Shown here: positions 33,041 to 41,975 of the stretch, piece by piece
Numbering within the stretch: position 1 is the first letter of the stretch
How the letters are laid out: every line of letters begins with the position of its first letter
Origin: Clostridiales bacterium
Lineage (GTDB): Bacteria; Bacillota; Clostridia; Oscillospirales; Acutalibacteraceae
Assembly (NCBI GenBank): GCA_018364155.1
Contig: JAGZMM010000002.1
Coordinates: 300,909-364,908 of the forward strand
Length of the DNA stretch: 64,000 nucleotides
Direction: 5' to 3'
Made by a program: the position numbers and the translations under genes
The notes under the pieces: generated by a model
What the model was told of the DNA's origin: nothing
Databases searched by the model: none
Seen by the model: the letters and a program-made list of their open reading frames with translations, nothing else

Positions 33041-34698
33041 CCTTTTCTTACCCGAACCGAAAGACGCCCGCCCTTCGCGGCGTGAACCTTTCGGTGGAGG
33101 AAGGGGAGCTTGTGGTTTTATGCGGCAAGTCCGGCTGCGGGAAAACCACCCTGCTTCGGCAATGCAAACCCGCCTTGGCACCCCATGGGGAGAAAAGCGG
33201 GGAAATTCGCCTGTTTGGCCAGCCCATCGCCGGCCTTTCCCCTCGGGACCAGGCGGCAAAAATTGGCTTTGTGCTGCAAAACCCGGACAACCAACTGGTG
33301 ACCGATAAGGTCTGGCACGAGCTGGCCTTCGGCCTGGAAAGCCTGGGAGTGGAGAATAACGCCATCCGCCTGCGGGTGGCGGAGATGGCTAGCTTTTTCG
33401 GCATCGGTCCTTGGTTTCATAAAAACGTGGCCGATCTGTCCGGCGGGCAAAAACAGATGTTAAACCTGGCCTCCATCATGGCCATGCAGCCTCACCTTCT
33501 CCTGCTCGACGAGCCCACCTCTCAGCTTGACCCCATCGCCGCGGCGGAGTTTTTGCAGACGGTGCGAAAAATCAACCGGGAGTTGGGGGTGACGGTTCTT
33601 TTGACCGAGCACCGGCTGGAGGAGGCTGTTCCCATGGCCGACCGGGTGGTGGTCCTGGATGAGGGGCGCGTCCTGCTGGACGCGCCGCCCAAGGAAGCGG
33701 GGGAGAGGCTCAAGGACCTTCATCACGATATGTTCGCGTCCATGCCCGCCCCCATGCAGATTTACGCCGCGCTGGATGTAAAGTCCCCTTGCCCGCTGAC
33801 CGTGCGGGAAGGGCGGCAGTTTTTGTCCGGCCTGTTTCGGGAGAATCCGCCTAAGGTCAAGGTGCTGCCGGACGGCCCCGCGCCAAAAGAAAAAGGCGAG
33901 CCCGCCGTCGAACTCAAGGACGTGTGGTTTCGCTACGAGAAGAACGGCCCTGATGTAATCAAGGATTTGTCCCTGACGGTGGAGAAAGGGAGCATTTTTG
34001 CCGTCATGGGCCAGAACGGGGCGGGAAAGACCACCCTGCTTACCTTGCTTACCGGCCAAAACCGCCCCTTGCGCGGCAAGGTGCGCATGCGGGGAAAGGA
34101 GATCGGGAAATACAAGGCCGGTGAGCTTTTTGACCGGTGCCTCGCCATGCTGCCGCAGAACCCCCAGGCCCTCTTTGTCAAAAAGACCATCCGGGAGGAT
34201 CTGATGGAGATGCTGCAGGGGTGCGACCGCCAGTCGGCGGCCGCCCGGCTGCTAGAGATGGCAAAGCTGACCCAAATCGAGGACCTGCTAAACGCCCATC
34301 CCTACGACGTCAGCGGCGGCGAACAGCAGCGGGCTGCTTTGGCAAAGGTGTTGCTTTTGGAGCCGCAGATTCTGCTTCTCGACGAACCCACCAAAGGACT
34401 CGATAACCACTATAAGGAGATTTTAAGCGGCATTTTCACCCGCCTTTGCAGCAAAGGAGTCACAGTGCTGCTGGTCTCGCATGACATTGAGTTTTGTGCC
34501 AAGTACGCCCACCAATGCGCCCTTTTCTTTGACGGGTCCATCGTCTCCCAGGGAGAGCCCAAGGCGTTCTTTTCCGGCAACCGGTTTTATACCACCGCCG
34601 CCAACCGGATGGCACGCCATCTGTTTGCGGGCGCGGTGACCAATGAGGAGGTGATCGCCCTATGCCGCCAAAACGGCGTTTCCCCGTCAAAACCCTGA
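33013..34698 (+). CDS. ECF transporter ATPase, two fused ABC domains
   Basis: 561-aa protein with two ATP-binding cassettes in one chain (EcfA-EcfA' fusion). First cassette: Walker A GKSGCGKTT (about 38-46), Q-loop QNPDNQ, signature LSGGQKQ, Walker B LLLLDEPTSQLD, switch His in LTEHRLEE. Second cassette (from about 300): GQNGAGKTT, signature VSGGEQQR, ILLLDEPTKGLD, VSHDIEF. SD AAAGGAGG lies within the T gene. Powers cobalamin uptake with the T and S subunits; because it is beside a dedicated S gene, this is a group I (dedicated) ECF system. Confidence 0.93.
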   Translation: MAAVALENLTFSYPNRKTPALRGVNLSVEEGELVVLCGKSGCGKTTLLRQCKPALAPHGEKSGEIRLFGQPIAGLSPRDQAAKIGFVLQNPDNQLVTDKVWHELAFGLESLGVENNAIRLRVAEMASFFGIGPWFHKNVADLSGGQKQMLNLASIMAMQPHLLLLDEPTSQLDPIAAAEFLQTVRKINRELGVTVLLTEHRLEEAVPMADRVVVLDEGRVLLDAPPKEAGERLKDLHHDMFASMPAPMQIYAALDVKSPCPLTVREGRQFLSGLFRENPPKVKVLPDGPAPKEKGEPAVELKDVWFRYEKNGPDVIKDLSLTVEKGSIFAVMGQNGAGKTTLLTLLTGQNRPLRGKVRMRGKEIGKYKAGELFDRCLAMLPQNPQALFVKKTIREDLMEMLQGCDRQSAAARLLEMAKLTQIEDLLNAHPYDVSGGEQQRAALAKVLLLEPQILLLDEPTKGLDNHYKEILSGIFTRLCSKGVTVLLVSHDIEFCAKYAHQCALFFDGSIVSQGEPKAFFSGNRFYTTAANRMARHLFAGAVTNEEVIALCRQNGVSPSKP

Positions 34699-35381
34699 TT
34701 TCTCTATTCCTGGTTCTCGTGCTGGTTCCCGCCACCATCCTGCTTGGCGTCTTCGTCCTGCACGACCGGGCCTATTACTTTATCAGCCTTTTGCTGATTG
34801 TCTACACCATGGTCCCCTTCTTTCTTCTCTTTGAGAAGAGAAAACCTCAAGCCAGGGAGCTGGTAGTGATCGCCGTGCTCTGCGCCATCGCGGTGGCGGG
34901 CCGTGCGGCCTTCTTCATGCTTCCGCAGATAAAGCCCATGATGGCCATCGTCATTTTGGCAGGGGTGGCGCTTGGGCCCCAGGCAGGATTTCTGACCGGG
35001 GCGGTCTCCGCCTTTGTGTCCAACTTTTTCTTCGGCCAGGGCCCCTGGACCCCGTGGCAGATGTTCTGCTTCGGGATCGTGGGCTTTTTGGCAGGCCTCC
35101 TTTTCCGGAAAGGAAGGCTTAACCCTGGGCGCGTCTCCCTATGCGTTTTCGGCGGGCTTTGTACCCTTGTGATTTACGGCGGCATCATGAACCCGGCCTC
35201 CGTGCTCTTGGGTTCGGCCAAGCTCACCTGGGGGGCGGTGCTCACCTCGTACGCAACCGGCCTGCCCATGGACCTAATCCACGCGGCTTCCACCGTGGTG
35301 TTTTTGCTGATCCTTTCCAAGCCCATGCTCGAGAAGCTATCGCGGATTCAAATCAAATACGGTCTTTTGCGGGATTCTTAG
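34662..35381 (+). CDS. ECF transporter S component, probably cobalamin-specific
   Basis: 239-aa substrate-binding membrane protein with about six helices. Motifs typical of S components: AVLCAIAVAGRAAFFMLPQIKP (the A-x-x-x-A helix 1 contact motif), GVALGPQAGFLTGAVSAFVSNFFFGQGPWTPWQMF and FLLILSKPMLEKL. Starts 37 nt inside the end of the ATPase gene. Substrate inferred as cobalamin or a precursor from the riboswitch and the DUF4430/alpha-barrel partners (CbrT-like); sequence alone does not prove it. Confidence 0.88.
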   Translation: MPPKRRFPVKTLISLFLVLVLVPATILLGVFVLHDRAYYFISLLLIVYTMVPFFLLFEKRKPQARELVVIAVLCAIAVAGRAAFFMLPQIKPMMAIVILAGVALGPQAGFLTGAVSAFVSNFFFGQGPWTPWQMFCFGIVGFLAGLLFRKGRLNPGRVSLCVFGGLCTLVIYGGIMNPASVLLGSAKLTWGAVLTSYATGLPMDLIHAASTVVFLLILSKPMLEKLSRIQIKYGLLRDS

Positions 35382-35410
35382 AAAAAAGCGGACGTTTTGT
35401 CCGCTTTTTT
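35382..35410 (+). terminator. Terminator of the cobalamin uptake operon
   Basis: AAAAAAGCGGAC / GTCCGCTTTTTT hairpin immediately after the S-component stop codon. Confidence 0.92.
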
Positions 35411-35431
35411 CGTGCGTTTTAGGCCCTTTGG

Positions 35432-35459
35432 TTGAATTTCAGAAAGAATCTGGTATAAT
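35432..35459 (+). promoter_or_regulatory. Promoter of metG
   Basis: TTGAAT (35432-35437), 16-nt spacer, TATAAT (35454-35459). The short leader leaves no room for a T-box. Confidence 0.78.
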
Positions 35460-35504
35460 AATTTTTTATAGACGTCATATCCAAAACTGCGAGGAGGAAC
35501 CATC

Positions 35505-37475
35505 ATGAGCAAAACCTTTTACATCACAACGCCAATCTACTACCCGTCCGACAAGCTGCATATCGGGCATGCCTATTGCACCGTTGCGGCCGATACCATG
35601 GCGCGGTATAAGCGAATGCAGGGATATGACGTGATGTTTTTGACCGGAACCGACGAGCACGGCCAGAAAATTGAGGACAAGGCCAAAGCCAAGGGAGTCA
35701 CGCCCAAGCAGTATGTGGACGACATTGTCGACGGCATCCTAAAGCTATGGAAGCTGCTCAACATCTCCAACGATAAGTTCATCCGCACCACCGACGGTTA
35801 TCACGAGGAAGCGGTCAAGAAGATTTTCAAGCAGCTCTACGACCAGGGGGACATCTACAAAGGGCATTACGAAGGGTGGTATTGCACCCCATGCGAATCC
35901 TTCTGGACCGAAACGCAGTTAAAGGACGGCAAATGTCCCGACTGCGGCCGGGAGGTCAAGCGGTCGGAGGAGGAAGCGTATTTCTTTAAGCTCTCCGCCT
36001 ATGCCGACAAGCTGGTGGAGTATTATAAGGACCATCCGGATTTTGTCGAGCCCCAGTCGAGGCTCAACGAAATGATCAATAACTTTATTAAGCCCGGCCT
36101 TGAGGACCTGTGCGTTTCCCGCACCTCCTTCACCTGGGGCATCCCCGTGGACTTTGACCCCAAACACGTGGTTTACGTGTGGATCGACGCGTTGAGCAAC
36201 TACATCACCGCGCTCGGCTACGGCTCTGACGACGATTCTTTGTATCAGAAATACTGGCCCGCCGACGTGCACCTGGTGGGCAAGGAAATCGTGCGCTTTC
36301 ACACCATCATCTGGCCCGCCATGCTTATGGCGCTCAACCTGCCGCTGCCCAAGAAGGTATTCGGTCACGGCTGGCTGGTCATCGGCGGGGGCAAGATGAG
36401 CAAGTCCAAAGGCAACGTAGTGGACCCGGTAGTCCTCTGCGAGAGGTACGGGGTGGATGCCATCCGTTATTTCCTTTTGCGGGAAATCCCCTTCGGGTCG
36501 GACGGCAATTTTACCAACGAAGCCCTGGTCAGCCGCATCAATTCCGACCTGGCAAACGACCTTGGAAACCTGGTATCCCGCACCCAGGCGATGATCGAAA
36601 AGTATTTCGCCGGAACGCTTCCCACGCAGCGGGAAGCGGAACCCATTGACGAGGACCTGATTTCCCTTGCCATGGCCACCAAGGAAAACGCCGAGAAATA
36701 TCTGGACAACATGCAGTTCTCCAGCGCCCTTGCGGAAATCTGGAAGCTGATTTCGAGAACCAATAAGTACATTGACGAGACCATGCCCTGGGCTTTGGCC
36801 AAGGACGAGGCGAAAAAGCCCCGCCTGGCCACCGTCCTTTATAACTTGGCCGAATGTATCCGCATCAGCGCCATCCTCATCGCCCCGTTTATGCCTTCCA
36901 CCACGCCGGTGATTTTGGAAGGCCTGGGTCTGTCTGGGGCGGACGCTAAGTGGCAGGAAACGGCCGCATGGGGCTTGCTGCCAAAGAATTTGACAGTCAA
37001 GAAGGGCGCTGCTCTGTTCCCGCGCATCGATATGAAAAAAGAGCTTGAGGAATTGGAAAAGCTCACGGGCCTTGACGCCGCCGGCCATACAGTGGAAAAG
37101 AAAGAGGAAAAGACTTCGAAACCGGAAGAAAAGCCCCAAGGGATCGCCACTCTCATCGGCATTGAGGACTTTGCGAAGGTCGAGTTGCGCGCGGCGAAAA
37201 TCAAGCTGTGCGAGCCGGTCAAAAAGTCCGACAAGCTTTTGCGTCTGGAACTCGACGACGGGGAGGGCACCCGGCAGGTGGTGTCCGGCATCGCCAAGTG
37301 GTACCGGCCCGACGACCTGGTAGGAAGGACCGTCATCCTGGTGGCGAACCTAAAACCCGCTAAGCTGCGCGGCGTGGAAAGCTGCGGCATGATCTTGGCG
37401 GCGGATGCGGCTGAGGACGATGTGCGGGTGGTCTTTTTGGACGATACGGTGCCTGCAGGCGCGAAAATCCGGTAA
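35505..37475 (+). CDS. metG: Methionyl-tRNA synthetase
   Basis: 656-aa class I aminoacyl-tRNA synthetase charging tRNA-Met. HIGH motif at residues 19-22 (DKLHIGHAY), zinc knuckle CTPCESFWTETQ plus CPDCGREV (about 127-148), KMSKS motif at residues 297-301, anticodon-binding helical domain (about 390-500), then a charged linker and a C-terminal Trbp111-like tRNA-binding OB domain (about 545-656; IEDFAKVELRAAKI and NLKPAKLRGVESCGMILAA). SD GAGGAGG. Complete and of normal length. Confidence 0.97.
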   Translation: MSKTFYITTPIYYPSDKLHIGHAYCTVAADTMARYKRMQGYDVMFLTGTDEHGQKIEDKAKAKGVTPKQYVDDIVDGILKLWKLLNISNDKFIRTTDGYHEEAVKKIFKQLYDQGDIYKGHYEGWYCTPCESFWTETQLKDGKCPDCGREVKRSEEEAYFFKLSAYADKLVEYYKDHPDFVEPQSRLNEMINNFIKPGLEDLCVSRTSFTWGIPVDFDPKHVVYVWIDALSNYITALGYGSDDDSLYQKYWPADVHLVGKEIVRFHTIIWPAMLMALNLPLPKKVFGHGWLVIGGGKMSKSKGNVVDPVVLCERYGVDAIRYFLLREIPFGSDGNFTNEALVSRINSDLANDLGNLVSRTQAMIEKYFAGTLPTQREAEPIDEDLISLAMATKENAEKYLDNMQFSSALAEIWKLISRTNKYIDETMPWALAKDEAKKPRLATVLYNLAECIRISAILIAPFMPSTTPVILEGLGLSGADAKWQETAAWGLLPKNLTVKKGAALFPRIDMKKELEELEKLTGLDAAGHTVEKKEEKTSKPEEKPQGIATLIGIEDFAKVELRAAKIKLCEPVKKSDKLLRLELDDGEGTRQVVSGIAKWYRPDDLVGRTVILVANLKPAKLRGVESCGMILAADAAEDDVRVVFLDDTVPAGAKIR

Positions 37476-37579
37476 AAGAAAACCGGCTTTGCAGATGGGA
37501 AAGCCAGCAACAGCAAGAGCGGTTTTGCGTCTGCCCCAGTCTGCTTGCTTGAACCGGGAAAGCCGAAGAAATGAAAAAC

Positions 37580-37606
37580 GGCGGGAAAGCAATTTGCTTT
37601 CCCGCC
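37580..37606 (+). terminator. Hairpin between metG and tatD
   Basis: Near-perfect stem GGCGGGAAAGCAA / TTGCTTTCCCGCC, without a T-tail; weak as a terminator. Confidence 0.5.
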
Positions 37607-37637
37607 CTGTTGTCATCAAACCCAAAGGAGGGTTTCT

Positions 37638-38444
37638 ATGTACGGCATTTTTGATTCCCACGCCCATTATGACGACGAGGCCTTCCAGGAGGACCGGGAT
37701 GCCCTGTTGCAGAGCCTGCCAAAGCAAGGCATCTGCGGAGTAATCAACTGCGCGTCCGACCTGCCTACCGCCCTAGAAAGCATCTCGCTTGCGCAGAAGT
37801 ATTCTTTTGTGTTTGCCGCAGCGGGCATTCATCCCCACGAGGCGGCAAAGGCCCCGGCGGACTGGTACGAGCAGCTTTGCGCCCTGATTGAAAATCCCAA
37901 GGTTGTGGCCGTGGGCGAAATCGGCCTTGACTATCACTATGATTTTTCTCCAAGAGACCTGCAAAAGCAGCTGCTGATAAAGCAGCTTGCCCTTGCTAAG
38001 GACTGCGGCCTCCCAGTGATTTTACACGACCGGGAAGCCCATGGGGACATGATGGAAATTTTGCGAAAAGCTCGTCCCAAGGGCGTGATGCACTGCTTTT
38101 CCGGCAGCGTGGAGCTGATGCGGGAAACAGTGGCGTTGGGTATGTACATCGGTCTTGGGGGCGCTACCACCTTCAAAAATGCCCGGGTGCCGGTGGAGGT
38201 GGCAAAAGAGGTGCCGTTCGACCGGCTCCTTCTGGAAACCGACTGCCCGTATATGACGCCGGTTCCTTTCCGCGGCAAGCGAAACGATTCCGCGTTCATC
38301 CCGCTTACAGCGGAAAAAATTGCGGCAGAGCGGGGAATAGACGCGCAGACGCTTGTGGACCAGTGCCGGAAAAATACCTGCGCGCTTTTTGGAATCCCAG
38401 AATCCTCGTTACTTTACATGACAGAGAGTGAGAGACAGTTATGA
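37638..38444 (+). CDS. TatD family metal-dependent deoxyribonuclease
   Basis: 268-aa TIM-barrel hydrolase (amidohydrolase superfamily). Metal ligands: FDSHAHYDD (H-x-H), GEIGLDYHYDFSPRDLQ (Glu), ILHDREAH, MHCFSGS and LLLETDCPYMTP. SD AAAGGAGG. Members process DNA 3' ends; the exact role varies. It overlaps by 4 nt the radical-SAM gene known as 'TatD-associated'. Confidence 0.94.
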   Translation: MYGIFDSHAHYDDEAFQEDRDALLQSLPKQGICGVINCASDLPTALESISLAQKYSFVFAAAGIHPHEAAKAPADWYEQLCALIENPKVVAVGEIGLDYHYDFSPRDLQKQLLIKQLALAKDCGLPVILHDREAHGDMMEILRKARPKGVMHCFSGSVELMRETVALGMYIGLGGATTFKNARVPVEVAKEVPFDRLLLETDCPYMTPVPFRGKRNDSAFIPLTAEKIAAERGIDAQTLVDQCRKNTCALFGIPESSLLYMTESERQL

Positions 38445-39043
38445 CCATTACCTATGAAGTGGGCAATTCCCTGTACGTGAATATCACCAACCGCTGCCCC
38501 AATGCCTGTGAGTTCTGCGTGCGCACCCACGGCTCCAGCTACGGCACTGCCGACAGCCTGTGGCTCGAACGGGAGCCGAGTGTTCAGGAAATCATCGAGG
38601 ACATTGAGAAGCGGGATTTGGGCCGGTACAAGGAGCTGGTGTTCTGCGGTTACGGCGAACCTCTTGAACGCATCGACGAGCTGTGTGCAGTCAGCCGTGC
38701 GCTCAAGGAACGGCATGCGTCGCTTAAAATCCGCGTCAACACCAACGGCCTGTCCGACCTGATTCACGGGCGAAAAACGGCGCCACAGCTAAAGGGCTTG
38801 GTGGACGTACTTTCCATCAGTCTCAACAGCGCCACTCCCGAGGATTACGACCGGATTTGCCACCCGAAGTTCGGCCTCAAAGCCCATCCGGCGCTTTTGC
38901 AGTTTGCAAAGGAAGCAAAGGCGTATGTGCCGCGGGTGGTGCTCTCGGTGGTGGATACCATCGGCAAAGAGGAAATTGAGAAATGCCGGGTCCTGGCAGA
39001 GACGGCGGGAACCGAGTTTCGAGTGCGCAAATACATTCCCTGA
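38441..39043 (+). CDS. TatD-associated radical SAM protein
   Basis: 200-aa radical S-adenosylmethionine enzyme. The iron-sulfur motif is C-x3-C-x2-C (RCPNACEFC, residues 18-26), followed by the glycine-rich FCGYGEPLERIDEL and RVNTNGLSDL segments of the SAM site. It is only a core radical-SAM barrel without a substrate domain. The family is defined by constant linkage to tatD (as here, ATGA overlap); substrate unknown. Confidence 0.93.
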   Translation: MTITYEVGNSLYVNITNRCPNACEFCVRTHGSSYGTADSLWLEREPSVQEIIEDIEKRDLGRYKELVFCGYGEPLERIDELCAVSRALKERHASLKIRVNTNGLSDLIHGRKTAPQLKGLVDVLSISLNSATPEDYDRICHPKFGLKAHPALLQFAKEAKAYVPRVVLSVVDTIGKEEIEKCRVLAETAGTEFRVRKYIP

Positions 39044-39083
39044 ACAGGGCACAAGATGGATTCTGTGCCGGGCGAATGCAAAA

Positions 39084-39118
39084 GAAAAACCGGGTCCAAA
39101 ATGGACCCGGTTTTTCTT
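39084..39118 (+). terminator. Terminator of the tatD operon
   Basis: Stem AAAAACCGGGTCCA / TGGACCCGGTTTTT with a 3-nt loop. Confidence 0.93.
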
Positions 39119-39297
39119 TCTTTAGCTTGAGGGGTGCTTTGAGGAGGGTATATGTACCCACGCAAACGGTGCGGCTCCGTTTCTCTTCGGGGTACAGTTA
39201 GATTATAATCAGGTTCTTTTGCCGAGATATGAAATCGATATGAATAATCTTAAAACAATATATGGCAGTGCATTTGGTGAAAAATATTCATACAAAA

Positions 39298-39311
39298 GGA
39301 ACGTTTGTTTG
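39298..39311 (+). promoter_or_regulatory. LexA operator (SOS box)
   Basis: GGAAC-GTTT-GTTTG matches the Gram-positive SOS box CGAAC-N4-GTTCG in 8 of 10 fixed positions. It overlaps the -35 of the lexA promoter, indicating autorepression. Confidence 0.7.
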
Positions 39312-39337
39312 CAATTTTCGAATTTGTATGGTAGAAT
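39309..39337 (+). promoter_or_regulatory. Promoter of lexA
   Basis: TTGCAA (39309-39314), 17-nt spacer, TAGAAT (39332-39337). The 39119-39297 stretch upstream holds no gene. Confidence 0.75.
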
Positions 39338-39432
39338 AAAACCGGTAAAACCAGCGTGTCATCGCAAAGCTGTTCGGCAGGGGGATGGCCCTCATGCTGG
39401 GTGGGATTGCGGGATGATAGGAGGAGCAGGCG

Positions 39433-40026
39433 ATGAAGGAAATCAGCGAGGCCCAAGCGAGGATCTATAATTTTCTCCGCGAGCGCATCCAGACCGACGG
39501 AGTTCCCCCTTCCGTGCGGGAAATCTGTACGGCCACCGGCATCCGCTCTACGTCTACGGTGCATTATCACCTCAAGGCGCTGGAGAACGCCGGGTATATC
39601 AGCCGCGACGAGGGGCTCAACCGTTCCATTCGCATTGTAGGGGAGAGCGCCCGGTTTATTCCGGTCCTCGGTCGGGTTACCGCCGGCCAGCCGATTTTAG
39701 CGGTAGAGAATGTGGAGGATTATTTGCCTTTTACCAGCCGCCTCAAGCGCGGCAGCGAGCTGTTCGCCCTGAGGGTCATGGGGGAAAGCATGATCGGCGC
39801 CGGGATTCTGGACGGGGACATCATCGTGGTAGAGCGAACCCCCACCGCCAAGAACGGCGAGATCGTGGTGGTCCTCATTGACGACGAGGCTACCTGCAAA
39901 CGATTCTACAAGGAGAACGGGCATTACCGCCTCCAGCCGGAGAACCCCACAATGGAGCCGATTATCACCGATCATGTGGCGATTCTGGGAAAGGTGGTCT
40001 CCTGCATCCGGTACTATGAGCCGTAA
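39433..40026 (+). CDS. lexA: LexA repressor
   Basis: 197-aa SOS regulator. N-terminal winged helix (residues 1-65; VPPSVREICTATGIRSTSTVHYHL). Self-cleavage site Ala84-Gly85 in GRVTAGQP. C-terminal S24-type peptidase with catalytic Ser119 (MGESMIGAG) and Lys156 (ATCKRFYK). RecA filaments trigger cleavage, derepressing SOS genes. SD GAGGAG. A LexA operator lies over its own promoter. Confidence 0.97.
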   Translation: MKEISEAQARIYNFLRERIQTDGVPPSVREICTATGIRSTSTVHYHLKALENAGYISRDEGLNRSIRIVGESARFIPVLGRVTAGQPILAVENVEDYLPFTSRLKRGSELFALRVMGESMIGAGILDGDIIVVERTPTAKNGEIVVVLIDDEATCKRFYKENGHYRLQPENPTMEPIITDHVAILGKVVSCIRYYEP

Positions 40027-40037
40027 TTGGAAAAAAG

Positions 40038-40071
40038 AAAACGCAGCAGGCTGCAGCCTGCTGCGTTTTTT
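40038..40071 (+). terminator. Terminator of lexA
   Basis: AAAACGCAGCAGGC / GCCTGCTGCGTTTTTT hairpin. Confidence 0.93.
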
Positions 40072-40125
40072 GTATGGCTCATACCGCTAAAGGATAGGCG
40101 TGGGAGCGGTGGAAAGAAGCCGGAT

Positions 40126-40293
40126 TTATTTGTGGTTGCTGTCTACCCAGTTTTTGTTCTGAATGACGTGATCCTCGTTTGGGATGGCCATATTGGTTTC
40201 TTCGTCGCGGGAATCGGGATGGGTGATGGCCTGGTAATAGAATGCGCCGGTCAGTTTTTCCGGCTGTGCGGATTTTTTCGGATCTTTTTTCAT
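40126..40293 (-). CDS. DUF3787-like small protein (spore-surface type)
   Basis: 55-aa hydrophilic protein, start at 40293 (SD AAAGGAGGTG). It reads MKKDPKKSAQPEKLTGAFYY and ends in NKNWVDSNHK. The ending 'N-x-x-(E/N)-W/Y-V-D-x-N-x-K' and length fit the DUF3787 family, which includes a Clostridioides difficile spore-surface protein. Assignment rests on this short pattern. Divergent from glnA; its own promoter is not clear. Confidence 0.6.
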   Translation of the reverse strand: MKKDPKKSAQPEKLTGAFYYQAITHPDSRDEETNMAIPNEDHVIQNKNWVDSNHK

Positions 40294-40415
40294 CAGTGAC
40301 ACACCTCCTTTCCTTAATGTGTACGTGTGCAATCTTCTTTATACACCCTATTTCGTCAGCGTATTTTACCAATCCTGGCAGGGTGAATCGGTCTTCTTTG
40401 GGGCAAAATAAGAGC

Positions 40416-40444
40416 TTGAACGGCAGCCGGAACAATGCTATAAT
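40416..40444 (+). promoter_or_regulatory. Promoter of the glutamine synthetase gene
   Basis: TTGAAC (40416-40421), 17-nt spacer, TATAAT (40439-40444). I see no clear GlnR-type operator (TGTNAN7TNACA). Confidence 0.8.
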
Positions 40445-40547
40445 GTGTAACAATGCAAGAGGCGCCGAACACGGTACAAGCAAAGGCCTGACGGCGGGGT
40501 TTTCGAGAGGAGCGGATCCTCTTTCAAGGAAAAAAGGAGGCCAAACT

Positions 40548-41879
40548 GTGATCAAATACACCAGGGAAGACATCATGCGTATCTGTGCGGAGGAAAAAAT
40601 TCGTTTCATTCGCCTGCAGTTTACCGACATTACCGGTTCGCTGAAAAACATTGCGATTACCACAAGCCAGCTGGAAAAAGCGCTGGACAACAAATGCATG
40701 TTCGACGGTTCGTCCATCGAAGGCTTCGTGCGCATCGAGGAATCCGATATGTACCTGGTGCCGGATCTGGACAGCTTTGTGATCTTCCCGTGGATCGATG
40801 CGCCGGGCCGTACTGCCCGCCTCATCTGTGACGTGTACCGTCCCGACGGCAAGCCTTTTGCCGGCGACCCGAGAAGCGTGCTGCGTTCGGTGCTTGACCG
40901 GGCGGCCAATATGGGCTATACCTTCAACGTTGGCCCGGAATGCGAATTCTTCCTTTTTAAAACCGATGAAAACGGCCAGCCCACTACCGACACCAATGAC
41001 AAGGGCGGCTATTTTGAATTAGGCCCCATTGACCTGGGGGAATACGCCCGGCGGGACATTTGCCTGGTTCTGGAGGACATGGGCTTTGAAATCGAGGCGT
41101 CCCACCACGAGGTGGCCAACGGCCAGCACGAAATTGACTTTAAGTATGACCATGCCCTGCGCGCGGCGGACGATATTATGACCTTCAAGCTGGTGGTCAA
41201 GTCGGTGGCCATGCAGCATAAGCTGCACGCCACCTTTATGCCAAAGCCCCTCTTTGGTGAGGCGGGCTCCGGGATGCACATCAACATGTCCCTGCAAAAG
41301 GACGGCAAGAACGTCTTTGACGATCCCAGCGGGGAAAATGGTCTGAGCAAGGAAGCCTACGGCTTTATCGCCGGCCTGATGGAACATATCACCGGCATGA
41401 CTGCGGTCACCAATCCTCTGGTCAACTCTTATAAGCGGCTGGTACCCGGCTTTGAAGCGCCGGTATATATTGCCTGGTCCGCTTCCAACCGCAGCCCTCT
41501 CATCCGCATTCCCGCTTCCCGCGGCATCGGAACCCGCATTGAGCTTCGCAATCCCGATCCGGCGGCCAATCCTTATCTGGTGCTGGCCTTGTGCCTGGCG
41601 GCGGGGCTTGACGGCATTGAACGGGGCCTTACGCCTCCTCCAGCCATTGACGGGAACATTTTCCTCATGAGCAAGAAGGAGCTGGAGGAAAAGAATGTGC
41701 GCAGCCTGCCCGATTCCCTTAAGCACGCCATCCGGGATATGACCCAGGATCAGCTGGTGCGGGATACTTTGGGCGAACATATCTACAACAAGTACGTGGA
41801 GCATAAACTGCACGAATGGTATGAGTATACCACCCGAGTCACTCCGTGGGAGCTGGACCGGTATCTGGTGCGCTATTGA
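40548..41879 (+). CDS. glnA: Glutamine synthetase, type I
   Basis: 443-aa enzyme forming glutamine from glutamate, ammonia and ATP; dodecameric in the family. Start is GTG at 40548 with SD AAAAAGGAGG; a much longer in-frame extension is non-coding. Motifs: MFDGSSIEGF near residue 54, GPECEFFLF (catalytic metal site), HHEVANGQHEIDFKYD, and NRSPLIRIPASRGIGTRIELRNPDPAANPYL. The protein is of the shorter GSI-alpha type and lacks the adenylylation-loop tyrosine context of GSI-beta. Monocistronic. Confidence 0.97.
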   Translation: MIKYTREDIMRICAEEKIRFIRLQFTDITGSLKNIAITTSQLEKALDNKCMFDGSSIEGFVRIEESDMYLVPDLDSFVIFPWIDAPGRTARLICDVYRPDGKPFAGDPRSVLRSVLDRAANMGYTFNVGPECEFFLFKTDENGQPTTDTNDKGGYFELGPIDLGEYARRDICLVLEDMGFEIEASHHEVANGQHEIDFKYDHALRAADDIMTFKLVVKSVAMQHKLHATFMPKPLFGEAGSGMHINMSLQKDGKNVFDDPSGENGLSKEAYGFIAGLMEHITGMTAVTNPLVNSYKRLVPGFEAPVYIAWSASNRSPLIRIPASRGIGTRIELRNPDPAANPYLVLALCLAAGLDGIERGLTPPPAIDGNIFLMSKKELEEKNVRSLPDSLKHAIRDMTQDQLVRDTLGEHIYNKYVEHKLHEWYEYTTRVTPWELDRYLVRY

Positions 41880-41881
41880 TG

Positions 41882-41923
41882 AAAAAAAGAACGGCCCCGG
41901 CGTTATGACGCCGGGGCCGTTCT
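41882..41923. terminator. Bidirectional terminator (glnA / DUF4097 gene)
   Basis: Perfect 16-bp stem AGAACGGCCCCGGCGT / ACGCCGGGGCCGTTCT with TATG loop. The T-run (AAAAAAA on plus) favours the minus strand. Confidence 0.88.
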
Positions 41924-41975
41924 CTGTATATACATCGTCTCGTTTCTGTGAGCCGATGAAAGCCGAGAAATACCG

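Noticed and set aside
35411..35504. T-box leader of metG
   Set aside because: The leader is too short and lacks the T-box sequence and specifier stem.
40444..40547. Longer glutamine synthetase starting upstream
   Set aside because: The frame is open upstream, but the promoter lies inside it and the GTG with a perfect SD matches the family start.
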